A DNA stretch of 64,000 bases, taken from contig SPDT01000003.1 of NCBI GenBank assembly GCA_008477525.1, forward strand, positions 3,968,001 to 4,032,000, written 5' to 3'. The notes beneath the pieces are model-generated. The model saw only the letters and a program-made list of their open reading frames with translations. It was not told the origin of the DNA and made no database searches. Positions 36,201-48,215 of the stretch are shown in pieces. Within the stretch, counting starts at the first letter, position 1. Each line of letters starts with the position of its first letter. Both the position numbers and the translations under genes were made by a program. Origin of the DNA: Hypomyces perniciosus (Eukaryota; Ascomycota; Sordariomycetes; Hypocreales; Hypocreaceae).

Positions 36201-37521
36201 ATGGTTTCGTATGAATATCAATTCCGGACTGGCCGGCTCACCAGCTCCGCCATCTTGGTCGCAGCAACATGCCTGTCGCTCTACCTGTACATCCGTCCAG
36301 CGCTCTCGGACAAGACGAAGTCGCTGAGACAGACAACCGTCATTCAAGCAAAACGTCACGTAGCCGCGTCCGAAAAGGAGCCTCCATATCCACCAGATCT
36401 GTTCCCGGGATCTCGGGATGTTGAGACTGCTTATGGCACGATCAAAGTGTTTGAGTGGGGGCCTGAGGATGGCGAGAAGGTCCTCTTCCTACACGGATTA
36501 GGGACGCCGTGTATAGCCTTGGGAGATATGGCCTGGCATTTTGTGAGCAAGGGTTATAGAGTCATGCTGTTTGGTAAGTGTACTCGCTGCTTTCAAGGTC
36601 TTCTTAGTTTCGTAGTTGTTTTTGCCCTGCGTTATGATTTGTAGAACTGTGGTTCCTGTTGCTCGAGATGCTGTGACACTTGAAGCTCTTCCGTGAATGA
36701 TATCTACACGTGCAATGCAAGACACTTACATCTCCTTGGCAGACTTATTCGGCAGAGGCTACTCTGATGCCCCGGTCGATCTCCCCTACGACAACCGTCT
36801 CTACACCACTCAAATTCTCCTCGTTCTCGCATCTTCACCCCTCCCCTGGGCCGGCACATCTTCTTTCCACCTCCTAGGCTACTCCCTAGGAGGTGCTCTC
36901 GCCGCTGCCTTCGCAGCGTACCATCTACACATGCTATGTTCCCTAAGCTTCATCTGTCCCTCTGGTCTCCTGCGGACCTCGCATATAAGCTGGAAGAGTC
37001 GCCTGCTGTACTCCCAGAACCTGTTTCCTGAGTGGCCTCTCACGAGCTTGGTTCGGAGACGACTGGAGCCGAAGAGCGGACCGAGCGCGGATGTACCAGA
37101 GGGAGACGACGATGCCGAGGTGGATTTCGACGAGGTCCCTCTGTCTGTCGAGAAGCTCGCCGGGGTCAAGGTTGGGGATGTGATAGGGTGGCAGCTGGAT
37201 GCCAACCCAGGCTTTGTCGGGGTGTACATGAGTACGATGCGGCATGCGCCCATTTATGGACAGCATGACAAGGTTTGGAAGCTGTTGAGTGCCAAGCTGG
37301 CTAGGAATCGGGAACAGGGCTCAGGGCTCGGGAAGACCTGTCATATTTTGGGTGACAAGGACAGCATTATAGTCAAGGATGAGTGGATTGAAGATTCGAA
37401 AATGGTGCTTGGAGAAGATGGCGTAGACATACATGTGGTTTCTGGTGGCCATGAGATAGCCATTTCGAAAGGCAGGGAGGTTGCTGATATAATAATGTCG
37501 TCGTGGAAGGGAGAGCAGTAG
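36201..37521 (+). CDS. Membrane-anchored alpha/beta hydrolase
   Basis: A 383-aa protein from two exons (36201-36573 and 36743-37521). An N-terminal transmembrane anchor (SSAILVAATCLSLYLYIRPAL, about residues 14-34) is followed by the hydrolase fold. KVLFLHGLGTP gives the oxyanion-loop HG motif. The splice junction makes VMLFDLFGRGYSDAP, the usual D-x-x-G-x-G-x-S loop. The nucleophile elbow is LLGYSLGGALAAAF, the acid is probably in HILGDKDSIIVKD, and the His in VVSGGHEIAIS. All three catalytic elements are present, so it is likely an active serine hydrolase on an intracellular membrane. The substrate is unknown. The start is the first ATG after an in-frame GTG-led extension lacking conservation. 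Confidence 0.85.
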
Positions 37522-37788
37522 AGTAGAAATCCAAGAGCTGGCGACTCCATTCAAAAGAAGAGACATATAGTTTAAAATAGACTGTTAACACTATAATACG
37601 CCCTGTTATGCCGAACCCATCTCTACCCATCAATATTTAAACAGAACGCCAACGCCAGCCCTCATGCATATACTCGCAAGAATGTAGTCCATCGAACACA
37701 AACGCCGTTATGCCTCATATCTCATACACCATATCCTCATGCTCGTTCATGCGGTTTATTATACAAACCAGCTCGTCTACTCTTATGC
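37522..37788. other. Convergent spacer
   Basis: 267 bp between the hydrolase and cyclin C stops. Nothing specific is seen. Confidence 0.45.
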
Positions 37789-38819
37789 TCACTTGTCCAG
37801 GTTGCGAGCCTTAACAAAACGGTTGATTTGCTCTCTTGTAAGCTTGTCGTTGTACTGTTCGTAGCATTCATAGAATGATATCATTTCTTGAGTGGCATCG
37901 ACCATGGCTGGAACGTCAACGTTGGTTTCGGCCAACCACGCTGCAAAATGCTGCACCCTTGTGATTCTGGCCTCCTGGACACGTTCTTTTAAATCCGGGG
38001 TTGTAGTGGGATCGGGGAGAATTCCGCCTTGCCCGGTGCGAGCGGCGGCTTGGCTCAGAGCTGCCTGAGCTGCAGCGAGACCTGCGGCTGCAGCAGAACT
38101 AGAAGTCGTCTGTCCCGAGGTCACGGAGGTGGGGCGAAGAACAAGTGATAGAAGGATTGCCACCAAGGCCATAATATGAGGCGAGCAGAGAAATGGTAGG
38201 TCTGTCATGTAATGGTCGTTGATAACCTGCTTGGCCAGTTGCACATCCTCATCCACTAAGGCCAGCTCACTCCGCAAGGCCAGCAAGCTCCTGTACGGTT
38301 GATGCACAATGAGCTGGGAGCTCATTTCGCTAATGATGAAGAATTCGCATTCCCCAATCTTGGAGGTGTCGAGGCTAATGAAATCCTGCCACAGCTGCCT
38401 CGCTTCCGTAACGATAAGGCGGATGTGCTGAGGAGCCTCTTCCATCTTGCAGGCTAGGTATATGGCAGTCGTGATGACGAGGTAAGGATTCGTACGGCGG
38501 ATCTCGACTCGGGTATAGAAGCGTTTTAGGTAGACCTGGGCTGTAGCTATGGCCTGCTGGCGTATGGTAAGGCGTTTGCCGAGTCTGATCAGTTCTGAAG
38601 AGGGGGAAGAGTCAGCTGGGCATGGCCTTTGCTGTCAATGCTGCAACAATAGAACCCACGTTGATTGAAGTATATGGCCATATGACGTGGCTGAGCCAGA
38701 GGAAACATGCGGACGAGCTCCGCGCTCTCGTCCTCGAGTTTCTGTCGCATCGTGGCCAGCTCTTCTTTGGTGAACTGCCAGTACTTCCTCTGCGTCGACT
38801 CCCAGTAATTGGCCGACAT
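37789..38819 (-). CDS. ssn8: Cyclin C, Mediator kinase-module subunit Ssn8
   Basis: The cyclin partner of Cdk8/Ssn3 in the Mediator kinase module, acting in nuclear transcriptional control. Two minus-strand exons (38819-38660 and 38594-37789) give 321 aa. The N-terminus MSANYWESTQRKYWQFTKEEL is diagnostic of the family. The cyclin box follows: [37 protein letters not shown], then RRTNPYLVITTAIYLACKMEE. The second cyclin fold includes CEFFIISEM, the motif YRSLLAL and INDHYMTDLPFLCSPHIMALVAI. An Ala/Ser-rich insertion (about residues 208-240) separates it from a C-terminal helix ending FVKARNLDK. The intron was placed so that QQLIRLGKR keeps the family spacing. Confidence 0.93.
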
Positions 38820-39351
38820 GGCGGCGGGAATGGGCCACGCAGGCGCCCTTCCTGCAAGGAGATTAGATGCCACACGTACGAAGGATCCAGCAAGACCGAG
38901 TTTGTGGGTTGAGGGTATCACAACACAAGCTCAGCTTCAGGCGGGTTGCAGTTGGACGTCTAGGGGTGTCTTGCGAGGCTGCGGCGGGGCGATAAGCGAA
39001 CGGCTGGCAGAGACCTAGCTTATCAGGCCTCCGTGATTGCTTGCAACCCTTCCCACCAAGCAGCTTCGAGCAATTACGTAGCAGCAGCTGCGGGCCCCAT
39101 TTTCCACTGTAGGGAATTCTCCCTGAGGTCGCATTCTTGGCCTGGGCAATCCCAATCTTGCTGGTTGCGAGCAACGACGTCAGCGACTATCTACCCCGTC
39201 TCCTCCGTAATTGGCATCGCCAGCCAATACCATACGCCGTCGATTTTCTACGATGTTGCTAAGATAACATACGATTCAAGACGACGCGCTTGAGGACCCC
39301 CCCTAGCGGCATCACTGCCGCCCGACATCGTCTTCGAGAGATGCCAGCGCC
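38820..39351. other. Divergent promoter region ssn8 / carrier
   Basis: 532 bp shared upstream region of ssn8 (minus) and the calcium-binding carrier (plus). No gene is seen. Confidence 0.5.
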
Positions 39352-41830
39352 ATGTCCGCATCGAAATCGGTTACCGAGGTGGAGAAAGGGCTTGAAGAGC
39401 CGCAGACCCAGCACCATGACCGCGTCGAGAGTCTTTGGGACAAGCTAGGGCCCAGCGATGCTGGGGAGCTGGATCTCAAGGGCTTGCAGAGGGGCTTCCG
39501 GAAGTTGGATCATCGTGAGACATGGCTCTTTTTCCCCTTCGTCTCCCCGCAGTGATGGATGGGATGTTGACAATGAGGGGGGGACAGCGTTGAAGAATGC
39601 GGACGGCATGCTGAAAAAAATAATGGTCGAGGTCGACACCAACGGTGATGGCAGGATTCAATATGAAGGTATGGAGTTTGTCTGCTTCGCCGGTTTACGG
39701 GAGCTCTTGATCGCTTTGCGACCGCATCCCTGGGGAGCAGTCGCCAACCTACGACAAACCATCGCTGACACTAATACTATTCGCAGAGTTTCGACACTTT
39801 GTAAAATATGCCGAACAACAGCTTTTTGTCTTGTTCAAGGCCATAGACCGCAATGGCAACGGCAAACTGGACAAGGCGGAGCTGCAGACAGCTTTTAAGA
39901 ACGGCGGACTGACCGTTTCAAATCGAAGGCTAAATGACTTCTTCAATGATATGGATATGAACAATGATGGATATGTCAGCTTCGACGAATGGCGGTAAGT
40001 AAAAGATGGCGCCATGTTGTTTTCTTCATCCTTTGTTATGGTATGGGTGTGAGGCTGGTCCATCTTTATCATGGATAGTCGCACTAAGGGGGTCATGTGC
40101 CTTGGTCTCGAGGGGGGGAGACATAAGCACGCAAATTACCACAAGACCACACCCAAGAAAACACCAACACACGGCCCTACACGCTTATGATGCCTTTCAG
40201 GCAAAATCCGATGACCGTATCGTTCACCAGCTGACCGGGTTACCCCAGGGACTTCCTGCTCTTTATGCCAGGAAATCGAGATGCGTCCCAGCTCCAGGCC
40301 GTCCTGTCGTTCTACTACGCAGTGGTCAATGTCACTCCTGAAGGGGACTCTCTTGTGAGTGGGGAAACATTGAAAGGCTTAGGTAGGGCCGGCTCCTCTC
40401 GCTCCTTTGTTCATATTCTCCTTGGCTCTCTCATGCGAATCGCTTTTCCGTCACCTTACTCGAGGAGTCCACCAGAACCTCCTCCATCTATCTACACAGA
40501 GGCGGCAGAGTCGGAGCTCGATGTGCCACCACAGCATCCAAGAAGAATAAATGTCGTTGACGCAGCAGCACATGCTTCTGCTATTGGCACCCCAGTACCC
40601 CAGCAAAGCCCGACGAGCGCGGGTGTTATCATACAGGCAGTCGGCGATGGCACCTCGGACAAGCACCGTGAAGAGTCCTCTACCGGAGCTGTACCGACCA
40701 AGAAGAAGTTTAGACTGACAAACTTTGCCCCCCATCCAGGTTACTTTCTTGCGGGTGCCATCGCCGGCGGGGTGTCGCGGACAGCCACCGCTCCACTCGA
40801 CCGATTGAAGGTGTACCTTCTCGTCAACACCAACAGCTGTTCCGAGACGGCACTAGCTGCTCTGAAGAAGGGTCGTCCGATAGATGCTCTGAGGAACGCA
40901 ACAAGGCCGTTCACCGATGCTGCAAAGGACTTGTATCGGTCTGGGGGGCTGAGGAGCTTCTTTGCTGGTAAAACCGCTTGCCCCTTCTTTTGCGATTAGC
41001 ATGCTCGAATTTTTTAGAATAGGGGTACTGATGCAGGAACTCTAGGCAATGGGTTGAATGTCGTGAAAATCATGCCGGAGACGGCCATCAAGTTTGGGTC
41101 GTACGAAGCCGCCAAGCGAGCCCTCGCAAATTTTGAGGGCCACAGTGATCCTAAACAGATTAATTCGTATTCCAAATTTGTCGCGGGCGGCCTTGCTGGC
41201 ATGATTGCGCAGTACGTGTGCCATCCTGACGCTGGCGAAGATGTCGTGTGCTCATTTGCTGACCATGTTTGACGTAGGTTTTGCGTTTATCCTCTTGATA
41301 CCCTTAAATTCCGTCTCCAATGCGAGACTGTTAAGGACGGTCTAACTGGGAGCGCGCTCGTCCGACAGACGGCCATTAAAATGTATGCGGATGGCGGCCT
41401 ACGGGCTTGTTACCGAGGCGTCACCATGGGATTGATCGGCATGTTCCCGTACAGTGCCATCGACATGGGCTCGTTCGAATTCCTCAAGAAGTCATATCGA
41501 GCCTACTACGCCAAGTATGCCGGCTGCCATGAGGACGACGTCGAACCCGGCAATATTGCAACGGGCATCATTGGGGCATCCTCTGGCGCCTTTGGAGCGT
41601 CGGTTGTGTACCCGCTCAATGTGGTTCGGACGCGGTTACAGACGCAAGGCACGGCGATGCACCCTGCCACTTACACTGGTATCTGGGACGTCACCCAGAA
41701 GACAATTCAGAAAGAAGGATTCCGAGGACTCTACAAGGGCCTAACCCCGAACTTGCTCAAGGTTGCTCCAGCATTGAGCATAACGTGGGTGGTGTACGAG
41801 AACGCGAAACGAATGCTCTCACTTTCTTGA
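39352..41830 (+). CDS. sal1: Calcium-binding mitochondrial carrier (SCaMC/Sal1 type)
   Basis: A Ca2+-regulated ATP-Mg/phosphate-type carrier of the inner mitochondrial membrane. Six exons (39352-39514, 39588-39668, 39787-39994, 40249-40967, 41037-41211, 41278-41830) give 632 aa. The N-terminal regulatory part has three clear EF-hand loops, DTNGDGRIQYEE (71-82), DRNGNGKLDKAE (102-113) and DMNNDGYVSFDE (138-149), plus a degenerate one near 33-45. A Ser/Pro-rich linker of about 120 residues follows. The carrier half has signatures APLDRLKVYLL, YPLDTLKFRLQ and YPLNVVRTRLQ, with Asn for Asp in the third, and GGVSRTATAPLDR. All introns are phase-consistent with the family sequence. Part of the linker (about 40346-40440) might hide an unrecognised intron. 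Confidence 0.9.
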
Positions 41831-43417
41831 TCAATGGCCGGCAGGTCTAGGCTGATTATATGAAGGAGGTATACAAGGACATGATACCAGGCGCCCATCT
41901 ATTTCCTACATTAGCTTTGTCATCTCATTTGTCGACCATATCTAGGGAAGCTTCATTCCTGTTTGGATGGCTTTGATATCTCTCGTTGGGGTTAGGGCAT
42001 GCGGTCGGACTGTATTAGAGGCGGAAAATAGCATGCGTCACAATGGCTCCTTGAAGGAATTTGATGTGATCAAACACTTTTCCTTGCTTAGTCTATTATA
42101 GGGAGGATTACGGATAGAGGATGGGGGAGGGTCCTTTGTCTGTGTCACAAAAAAATACAAATATAGAGAGTTGCCGCCAAAAGGGCCAAGAGCCCTTTGG
42201 TTGAATAAACAGTTCAAAAGTTCATGTCAAAACGGAGTACTATCCATACTACGGAGTACTACCTAATCTAAAGGTTGCGGTACCCGGGCAGATGTGGAGA
42301 AGTCGGGAGACGGGTCCGAGCGCAAGACGGAAATTTTGTCTGACCGATCAAGCCGCTCCGGGATATCTGCCTGTAATAAAAATGAACAGAGAATAAGAAT
42401 GCTATATATATAAAGGGTCGACACTGCAGCGTTCTAATCAAGACGCAGATAGCATGACGAAGGGACATCATACGCGTGGGAGGTTGCGTACAGGCTGACG
42501 ACAGCAACTTCATTTTGGGTACTATACGGAGTAGAGAGGATGCTATCAATTGAGTGAGCCTATGAATCGGCCCAGAGAAACGGGGGGGAGGGCGATTTGA
42601 TTGGTGGGTTATAGGTGGCACTTTTGTGGTGTCGTCGTGTCCGATACGACTCCGAGGTGGGATTGGGCTTCGCCGAGATGCGTCTGGAGAGAGAGGTGAT
42701 AGATTCGTCTCTTCTCTTTTTTCCCTTATTTGCCTTTTGTTATTGTAAGGAAGATGCTTGAGCACGACGGGTACCGGAGATTAGAATATTATCGTCTGTC
42801 TGTAGCAGTAGTAATCGTTCATCACGTGCTCTCTCTCCAAGTCCTAACACCAAAATGATGCTTATCAGATCTCGCGAAGCTTGTGGGGTTTTACAGATGG
42901 CGACATGACATGGATCCTGGGCCGGAGACGAGGCTGAAAATGGACATGGCCGATCGGCCTGGTCTCTGCCATGGCTTGACATGCATAGGCTTGGTGCCAT
43001 GGCTCTTGTGCATTTCATCAACATCTCCCCTCTCCCGTCCCTCCCCTCTCTCTTCCGGCTCCTGCACCGTGTCAACACAGGTCCTTTCAGTATCGGTTTT
43101 TGAAAGTGAATGCGTGACGAGTTGCGCAGCCTGCAGTCTGTCTGTCTCTGTTGATCCACTGCTTGTGCGTTGTTGGGAGAGGCAGCTGCGTATCACGTCG
43201 TATGCGGACCCGGACACACCTTGTGCATTCTCCAGATCGAGAAGGCTTCTCTTACATCCAAACGAGAACCTGAGTCGTCGTCAGCTACTCCGTAAATCCT
43301 GCGGGTACATACTCCTTTTGATTCCTACCTATCATCCACCCTCCAAGACGGAGAGGGGGTCTGCTTATTGGGCACTGATCGCGGCACTGCTGCTGTTGCT
43401 GTTGGTAGCATTGAGCC
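41831..43417. other. Intergenic 1.6 kb
   Basis: Between the carrier stop and the next plus-strand gene. It has TACGGAGTA words at 42250, 42525 and 43286 and a pyrimidine-rich stretch about 43020-43060. No gene is supported. Confidence 0.5.
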
Positions 43418-45970
43418 ATGCCTGCTCCATACTCGGATAATCTTTACTCGGGAGACGCAGTCGACGTTGCAGATGACGACCACGATGATGATGCACTGTC
43501 GCCCACTGACGGCTACTTCCGCGCGTCGTCAACGGCCTTGGACGACGCAGGCCTAACGTCATCTTCTTCCTCGCACGATCAGCAGCAGCGTCAGTCGGCC
43601 CATGTGCCTTTCGTGCCCAATGTCATGGTGGAGGACCCAACTCTGCAGCAGGACCGGGCCGCTGCAAAGGCGAGGGAAGCGGAGCAGGAGAGGTTGATAT
43701 ATAACGCTGGCGGAGACCATCCATCACCTTCGGATGCGGCCCCAGCACAGCCTTCTACCAGTATTACTACTCGCACAGCCCCGGTTCCTCATCAGCCTCG
43801 TCATCATTACGATCCCTACTCTCATACCTACTCTCCCTCTGGTTCTGGCTACCATTCTCACCCCGTCACATACCCTCATCACCATCCTCACTCTCACCAA
43901 GCTTCATCTTCCACGATACCCTCGACCGTCGCAGCAACCTCACCTCCTACCTCTCCTACGCACCACCATCGACGCAGCATTGAAGAGCAAATCTCATCTT
44001 TCCAGTTCGAACCCAGCAACACCGCCGGCCAGTCAACGAATCACTATACCGTTCATCAACAGCGTGACGCGCCTCCAGCCTACTCGCCCTCTCCTTCATC
44101 ACCACCGCCTTCATCCGCCTACCATACCTTTTCACCTTCGCGTACCGCTACTGCTACGTATCCTGCCGCCATGGGTGTTCCAGATGAATACCAGGTGTTG
44201 CTTCCACCCCAACCTGAGTCTATGGGCGGCTCGCCAAATGGCCCCAGACCTCCCATGTGGCGTCGAGTCATAGACTCATCCAACCAACCAACCACGAGAA
44301 AGAAGATAAAGAAGGTGCTTGGAATGCTTCTCATCATTTCCATTTTCTTTGCCTTGATTGGTAGCATCACTTTTAGCTCAGGTCCTGAGGTCAGTATCTG
44401 TCTTACGATGCCCTTGTCCTGGGCATTATCAAGGATACACACATACACCCAGACCGTTTCTAACATCGAGCAGAAGAAGCCTGATCTTATCGACAAAACG
44501 CCAGTAAAAGAGCCCGAGTCCGGACCTAGTGGCGACATGGACTGGAAGCCCACCAGCGGCTGCCTACTTGCACCTTCATACAAGGTTCCAAAGACCAGCG
44601 AATCCGTAAGCTTCGGAAAGAACAAGGGCCTTGAGATCATCCAGAGCGTTGAGAGGGATGGCGGTGACATCCGTGGAATATCGCCCCATGTGTATGGCAG
44701 CGTCATCCTGAAGCCCGTTGATGCTTCTACTCGTTCCGGAAACATAGATCTTGAGATCATCTCAAACCACGAGAACCTGCGTACTATCGTTGAGTACGAT
44801 GAAAAGAACCAACGGTTTTCGGTGACTACTCCGCGGCGGGTTGAGTGGATCGACTCAAGATACGCGCCTTGCGTTCAGATCAGACTTATTGTCTCGATAC
44901 CCAAAGAGTCAGACCTCGGGTCCCTCCACATCGATGCCAGCCATCTCGACATCCACATCATGGACGGTCTCGTCCTCGCTTCCTCCGACTCCGTCTCGAT
45001 TGTCTCAGTCTCGGGAGACATCCGTACCGGTCGCACCGCCGGCGATCTCCTGCCATACACTCTGGCCTCGCGCAGCATCACGATCGAGACTATCAGCGGC
45101 GACATCAACGGGTGGTTCCCTCTCTACGATCTCCTCAAGATTAGCACCGTTTCTGGACAAATCGGAACCAGTGTGTCTCCCAAGCCATCCTCGGACAAGA
45201 ACCCCGAACTAGCAATACTCGATGTCGCCTCCATCTCTGGCGATGTACTCATAACAGAGCCTCTAGAACAGGCAACTATTGGAGACGACAAGAAGTTCCC
45301 TTTGCGGGACTACATGGTTTCAGTGGTGACCTCTTCGGGAGGAATCACGGCTGATGTGGCTTTTACCTCCATCGCCAAGTTCCGGTCGCAGTCTGGAAAC
45401 TTCAAGCTCAATTTGCTGCCTTTGTTTGACTCTGACTCCGGCAGTGATTCGCATCCTACGATCGAGACGGACACCAAGAGCGGCCGTACTATCTTAGTTG
45501 TTGCCGAGCCGGTTTGGAAGACCCCTGCTGCCAGCTTTAGGGACTACGACCCAAGGACTTCCCCTGAAAACGACGGTGATGATGAGAACAACGGGCCTCT
45601 CGCTGACGATGAACCTTGGATCATCATTCGCCCTGATGATAAACTGAGCAAGCTTCCCCCCAAGCTGGATATCAATCCTCACAGCAAAATCGGCAACGTC
45701 AAAAACAAGGAAACCGGCCTATCGTTCCTGAGCTCTCGCCATACCTCCATCAGCGGCGACTTCAAGGTCACCTACCCACCATCCTGGGAGGGCCGGTTTA
45801 CCATGATCACCCTCTCAGGGTCACAGGGCGTCCAAGGCAAGGATTTGAAGTACTCCCGCACTGGAACTATCCAAAAGCGCATCCAGGGAACGAAAGGCAG
45901 TGGCGAGTCTTCCTTGACTATCGCTTCCACGTCGGGTAATGAGAATCTGAGTATTGGCAAGACTTACTAA
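43418..45970 (+). CDS. Single-pass membrane protein with DUF4097-like SGD repeats
   Basis: An 850-codon frame, probably interrupted by one 63-bp intron (44390-44452), giving about 829 aa. The N-terminal ~295 residues are Ser/Pro/His/Gln-rich and disordered. One transmembrane segment follows (KVLGMLLIISIFFALIGSITF, about 297-317). The C-terminal half is rich in beta strands with recurring turns VSVSGDIRTG, ETISGDINGW, STVSGQIGTS, ASISGDVLIT, VTSSGGITAD and HTSISGDFKVT. This resembles the right-handed beta-helix repeats of DUF4097-type adhesin-like domains. Such proteins are conserved and uncharacterised in moulds, so no function is assigned. The intron is inferred from the GTCAGT donor and CACCCAG acceptor; both forms stay in frame. 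Confidence 0.8.
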   Translation: MPAPYSDNLYSGDAVDVADDDHDDDALSPTDGYFRASSTALDDAGLTSSSSSHDQQQRQSAHVPFVPNVMVEDPTLQQDRAAAKAREAEQERLIYNAGGDHPSPSDAAPAQPSTSITTRTAPVPHQPRHHYDPYSHTYSPSGSGYHSHPVTYPHHHPHSHQASSSTIPSTVAATSPPTSPTHHHRRSIEEQISSFQFEPSNTAGQSTNHYTVHQQRDAPPAYSPSPSSPPPSSAYHTFSPSRTATATYPAAMGVPDEYQVLLPPQPESMGGSPNGPRPPMWRRVIDSSNQPTTRKKIKKVLGMLLIISIFFALIGSITFSSGPEVSICLTMPLSWALSRIHTYTQTVSNIEQKKPDLIDKTPVKEPESGPSGDMDWKPTSGCLLAPSYKVPKTSESVSFGKNKGLEIIQSVERDGGDIRGISPHVYGSVILKPVDASTRSGNIDLEIISNHENLRTIVEYDEKNQRFSVTTPRRVEWIDSRYAPCVQIRLIVSIPKESDLGSLHIDASHLDIHIMDGLVLASSDSVSIVSVSGDIRTGRTAGDLLPYTLASRSITIETISGDINGWFPLYDLLKISTVSGQIGTSVSPKPSSDKNPELAILDVASISGDVLITEPLEQATIGDDKKFPLRDYMVSVVTSSGGITADVAFTSIAKFRSQSGNFKLNLLPLFDSDSGSDSHPTIETDTKSGRTILVVAEPVWKTPAASFRDYDPRTSPENDGDDENNGPLADDEPWIIIRPDDKLSKLPPKLDINPHSKIGNVKNKETGLSFLSSRHTSISGDFKVTYPPSWEGRFTMITLSGSQGVQGKDLKYSRTGTIQKRIQGTKGSGESSLTIASTSGNENLSIGKTY

Positions 45971-46661
45971 ACACCGGGCTCTGGGGGGGTATAAAAGAGG
46001 TGGATGAGATATGCAACAGGGATATATACACGAGGAGTTTTGGGGGAGTTTTGATGAGAGCGTATTCTGGGTGGTGGCTTAATGTTTTTTTTCTTTGATT
46101 CCCACTAGTTTTTTCTTTCTTTTTAACGAGAACATGAAGATTCTTGAGACACATTCTATCGTTGAGGTGTGATTTTTTCGTCATCTCTTACTATCTGCAA
46201 TCTTGTTTAGCAACACTCAAATCATCTCTTATCCTCACAAATAAAACCAAGAACAAGTCAAACTGAAGAAGCGCGCCACGTGTGTCAAATATTCGGTAGA
46301 AAAAAAAGGCCCTGCCTCGTATATATAGATTATCTGGGGTATGTTAAAGACATCATTGCGAGAGACATGTCTGTCGAATAAAACTCGTTTTTGACAAGAG
46401 GGTATCCGTAAATAAGAAAGAGAAGAAAAAAAGAAATCATCCACTTTACCCAAGAGGGGCCACATCAAGTCATAAGCTCATCATCATCTCGATAGTCGCA
46501 GTCGTTTCAAGAAAGGACTCTCCATCCATCCAAACAGCACCCAACCGTCCTTTGATATCTCTTGCCCTGGAGATATGCGTTCATCTACTTCGTATATCCT
46601 ACCCCCTTTTTTTCTGGGAGGGTTTTTTTTCGGTGGCTTGAAAAAAGGGGGGGAAGGGTAA
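45971..46661. other. Convergent spacer
   Basis: 691 bp, T-rich on the plus strand, between the membrane protein and the BTB gene. No gene is seen. Confidence 0.5.
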
Positions 46662-48215
46662 TTACTCGTCCACCGGCCATGGTAACTCCCTGTCCCCGAC
46701 TTCAGTACATGTCAAGTACCCAATACTCTCAGCCGCCCTGCCGGAACCGCTCAGCTCGAGTTCCAGGCCGCTGCTCATGAGCGGACCGACCACCGCACGT
46801 GCCATAGTCTTGAGCTCGTCCATGCGCTTCTCGAAGCGCTTCAGGTTATCCCTGCTGTACAGCTCGGGGTTGAGCTTTAGGAATTTTTTGCACTCGTTAT
46901 GGTCGAGGAACGAATTTGGATTTCCGGAGCCGAGAGTCCGGTACGCTCGGCCGACTGATGTGAGGGGCGGTACCGAGGGAGGAGTAGGCGGGACCGCGGG
47001 ACGGTGATCGCGAGAGCTCGGACGGTTCCGGTATTCAGGAGGCGGCTGTGGGGTGGTGTTATCGGCGAGCCATTGGCGGAAGAGACTGGTTGCGAGCCAG
47101 TCGAGGTAGTTGTTGTTGGGATTCACGCGCTCGCCTCTGGTAGTGTTGAGGTTCAAGCGGAACAGACGGCCTTCCACGCGGCTGACTGTCTCCTCTAGCT
47201 CGTCCACCTTGTCCTCGATGATGTCCAGCACGATATCGGGCATGGTAGCGCGGAGGCTGCGCTCGCCAGCGGGCCACTGGCCGACCACATGGATGAGCGC
47301 TTCCTGGAATATGACTTTGCTGCGGGCTAGGTAGCCGAGGCGCAGGTAGGAAATGGGGTACTTGGCAATCTGCTTCCACAAACGGGACTGGAACTGCAAT
47401 AGGTGGTGGTCGACCCGGGGTCCAACGACGGCTAGAGCATCGTATTGGTCGGCCAGTGTTAGTAGGCTCTTGCACTGGACATATGCGTCTGCAACATTGA
47501 TGCCGTCAAGTACGGGTGGGTAGTTGTAGAATATGCGGAAGAGGTTGTCGTAATCGCGGATTAGGTCTTGATCGTCTTGCGAGAGAGGCTGCGGCGCTAC
47601 GCTCAGGCTCATGACAGACCGAGAGAAGTCGCGCTTAGAATTGGACGAGTGCGAGTAGCTTCTAGCCTTGTGGTGAGAGCTTGAAGATCTAGAGCCGGAA
47701 CCGAATATGGATGACGCCGTTGGCCGTGAATCGTCTGGGCGAGACTCATCCCTCTGCACTAGCATAGGAATATCGTCGTCCCCTGCTCCTGGATCCAGCT
47801 CATACCTCCACCTCCTCCTTGGTGCTGTAACAGCGGCACTGGCCATCCTGTCAGAGTCACCATCCATAGTCGAAGATGCTGAATCATCCCCGATCCGAGC
47901 CAGCTCATCCCCACCGGGCAGCAAGGGCTGCGCACGCGACCACTCGGACGATGTGCTTGCCTCGAAGAAGCCGCTGCAGCGGGTTAGGGTATGGCGGTGC
48001 AGCAGGTATCGGACCTCGGCGGGGCCAGCGCGAATGAGGATCTCGACATCGCCGCTATGAGAGAAGACGGGGAACTCATTCTGCGATATGTATGAGCTCG
48101 TGCCTCCGGCATGGGAGCGGTTGTAGCGCTTGGTCCGCGAGAGAGAGGGACGAGAGACAACGGAGGAGGCGCCACGGATGGTGAGCGAGGACACGGGTTC
48201 TGGTTGGGAGACCAT
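46662..48215 (-). CDS. BTB/POZ-domain fungal protein
   Basis: A single-exon 517-aa protein. After a Ser/Arg-rich N-terminus, residues about 50-90 (HSGDVEILIRAGPAEVRYLLHRHTLTRCSGFFEASTSSEW) look like the start of a BTB fold, in which an internal ligand-like loop is followed by a helix carrying L..HR..L...S..F. A low-complexity Ser-rich insertion splits the fold, which resumes at DYDNLFRIFYNYPPVLDGINVADAYVQCKSLLTLADQYDA. The later helical part (WKQIAKYPISYLRLGYLARSKVIFQEALIHVVGQWP) resembles the post-BTB region of fungal BTB proteins. It is probably an adaptor. Partner and pathway are unknown. Confidence 0.75.
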   Translation of the reverse strand: MVSQPEPVSSLTIRGASSVVSRPSLSRTKRYNRSHAGGTSSYISQNEFPVFSHSGDVEILIRAGPAEVRYLLHRHTLTRCSGFFEASTSSEWSRAQPLLPGGDELARIGDDSASSTMDGDSDRMASAAVTAPRRRWRYELDPGAGDDDIPMLVQRDESRPDDSRPTASSIFGSGSRSSSSHHKARSYSHSSNSKRDFSRSVMSLSVAPQPLSQDDQDLIRDYDNLFRIFYNYPPVLDGINVADAYVQCKSLLTLADQYDALAVVGPRVDHHLLQFQSRLWKQIAKYPISYLRLGYLARSKVIFQEALIHVVGQWPAGERSLRATMPDIVLDIIEDKVDELEETVSRVEGRLFRLNLNTTRGERVNPNNNYLDWLATSLFRQWLADNTTPQPPPEYRNRPSSRDHRPAVPPTPPSVPPLTSVGRAYRTLGSGNPNSFLDHNECKKFLKLNPELYSRDNLKRFEKRMDELKTMARAVVGPLMSSGLELELSGSGRAAESIGYLTCTEVGDRELPWPVDE

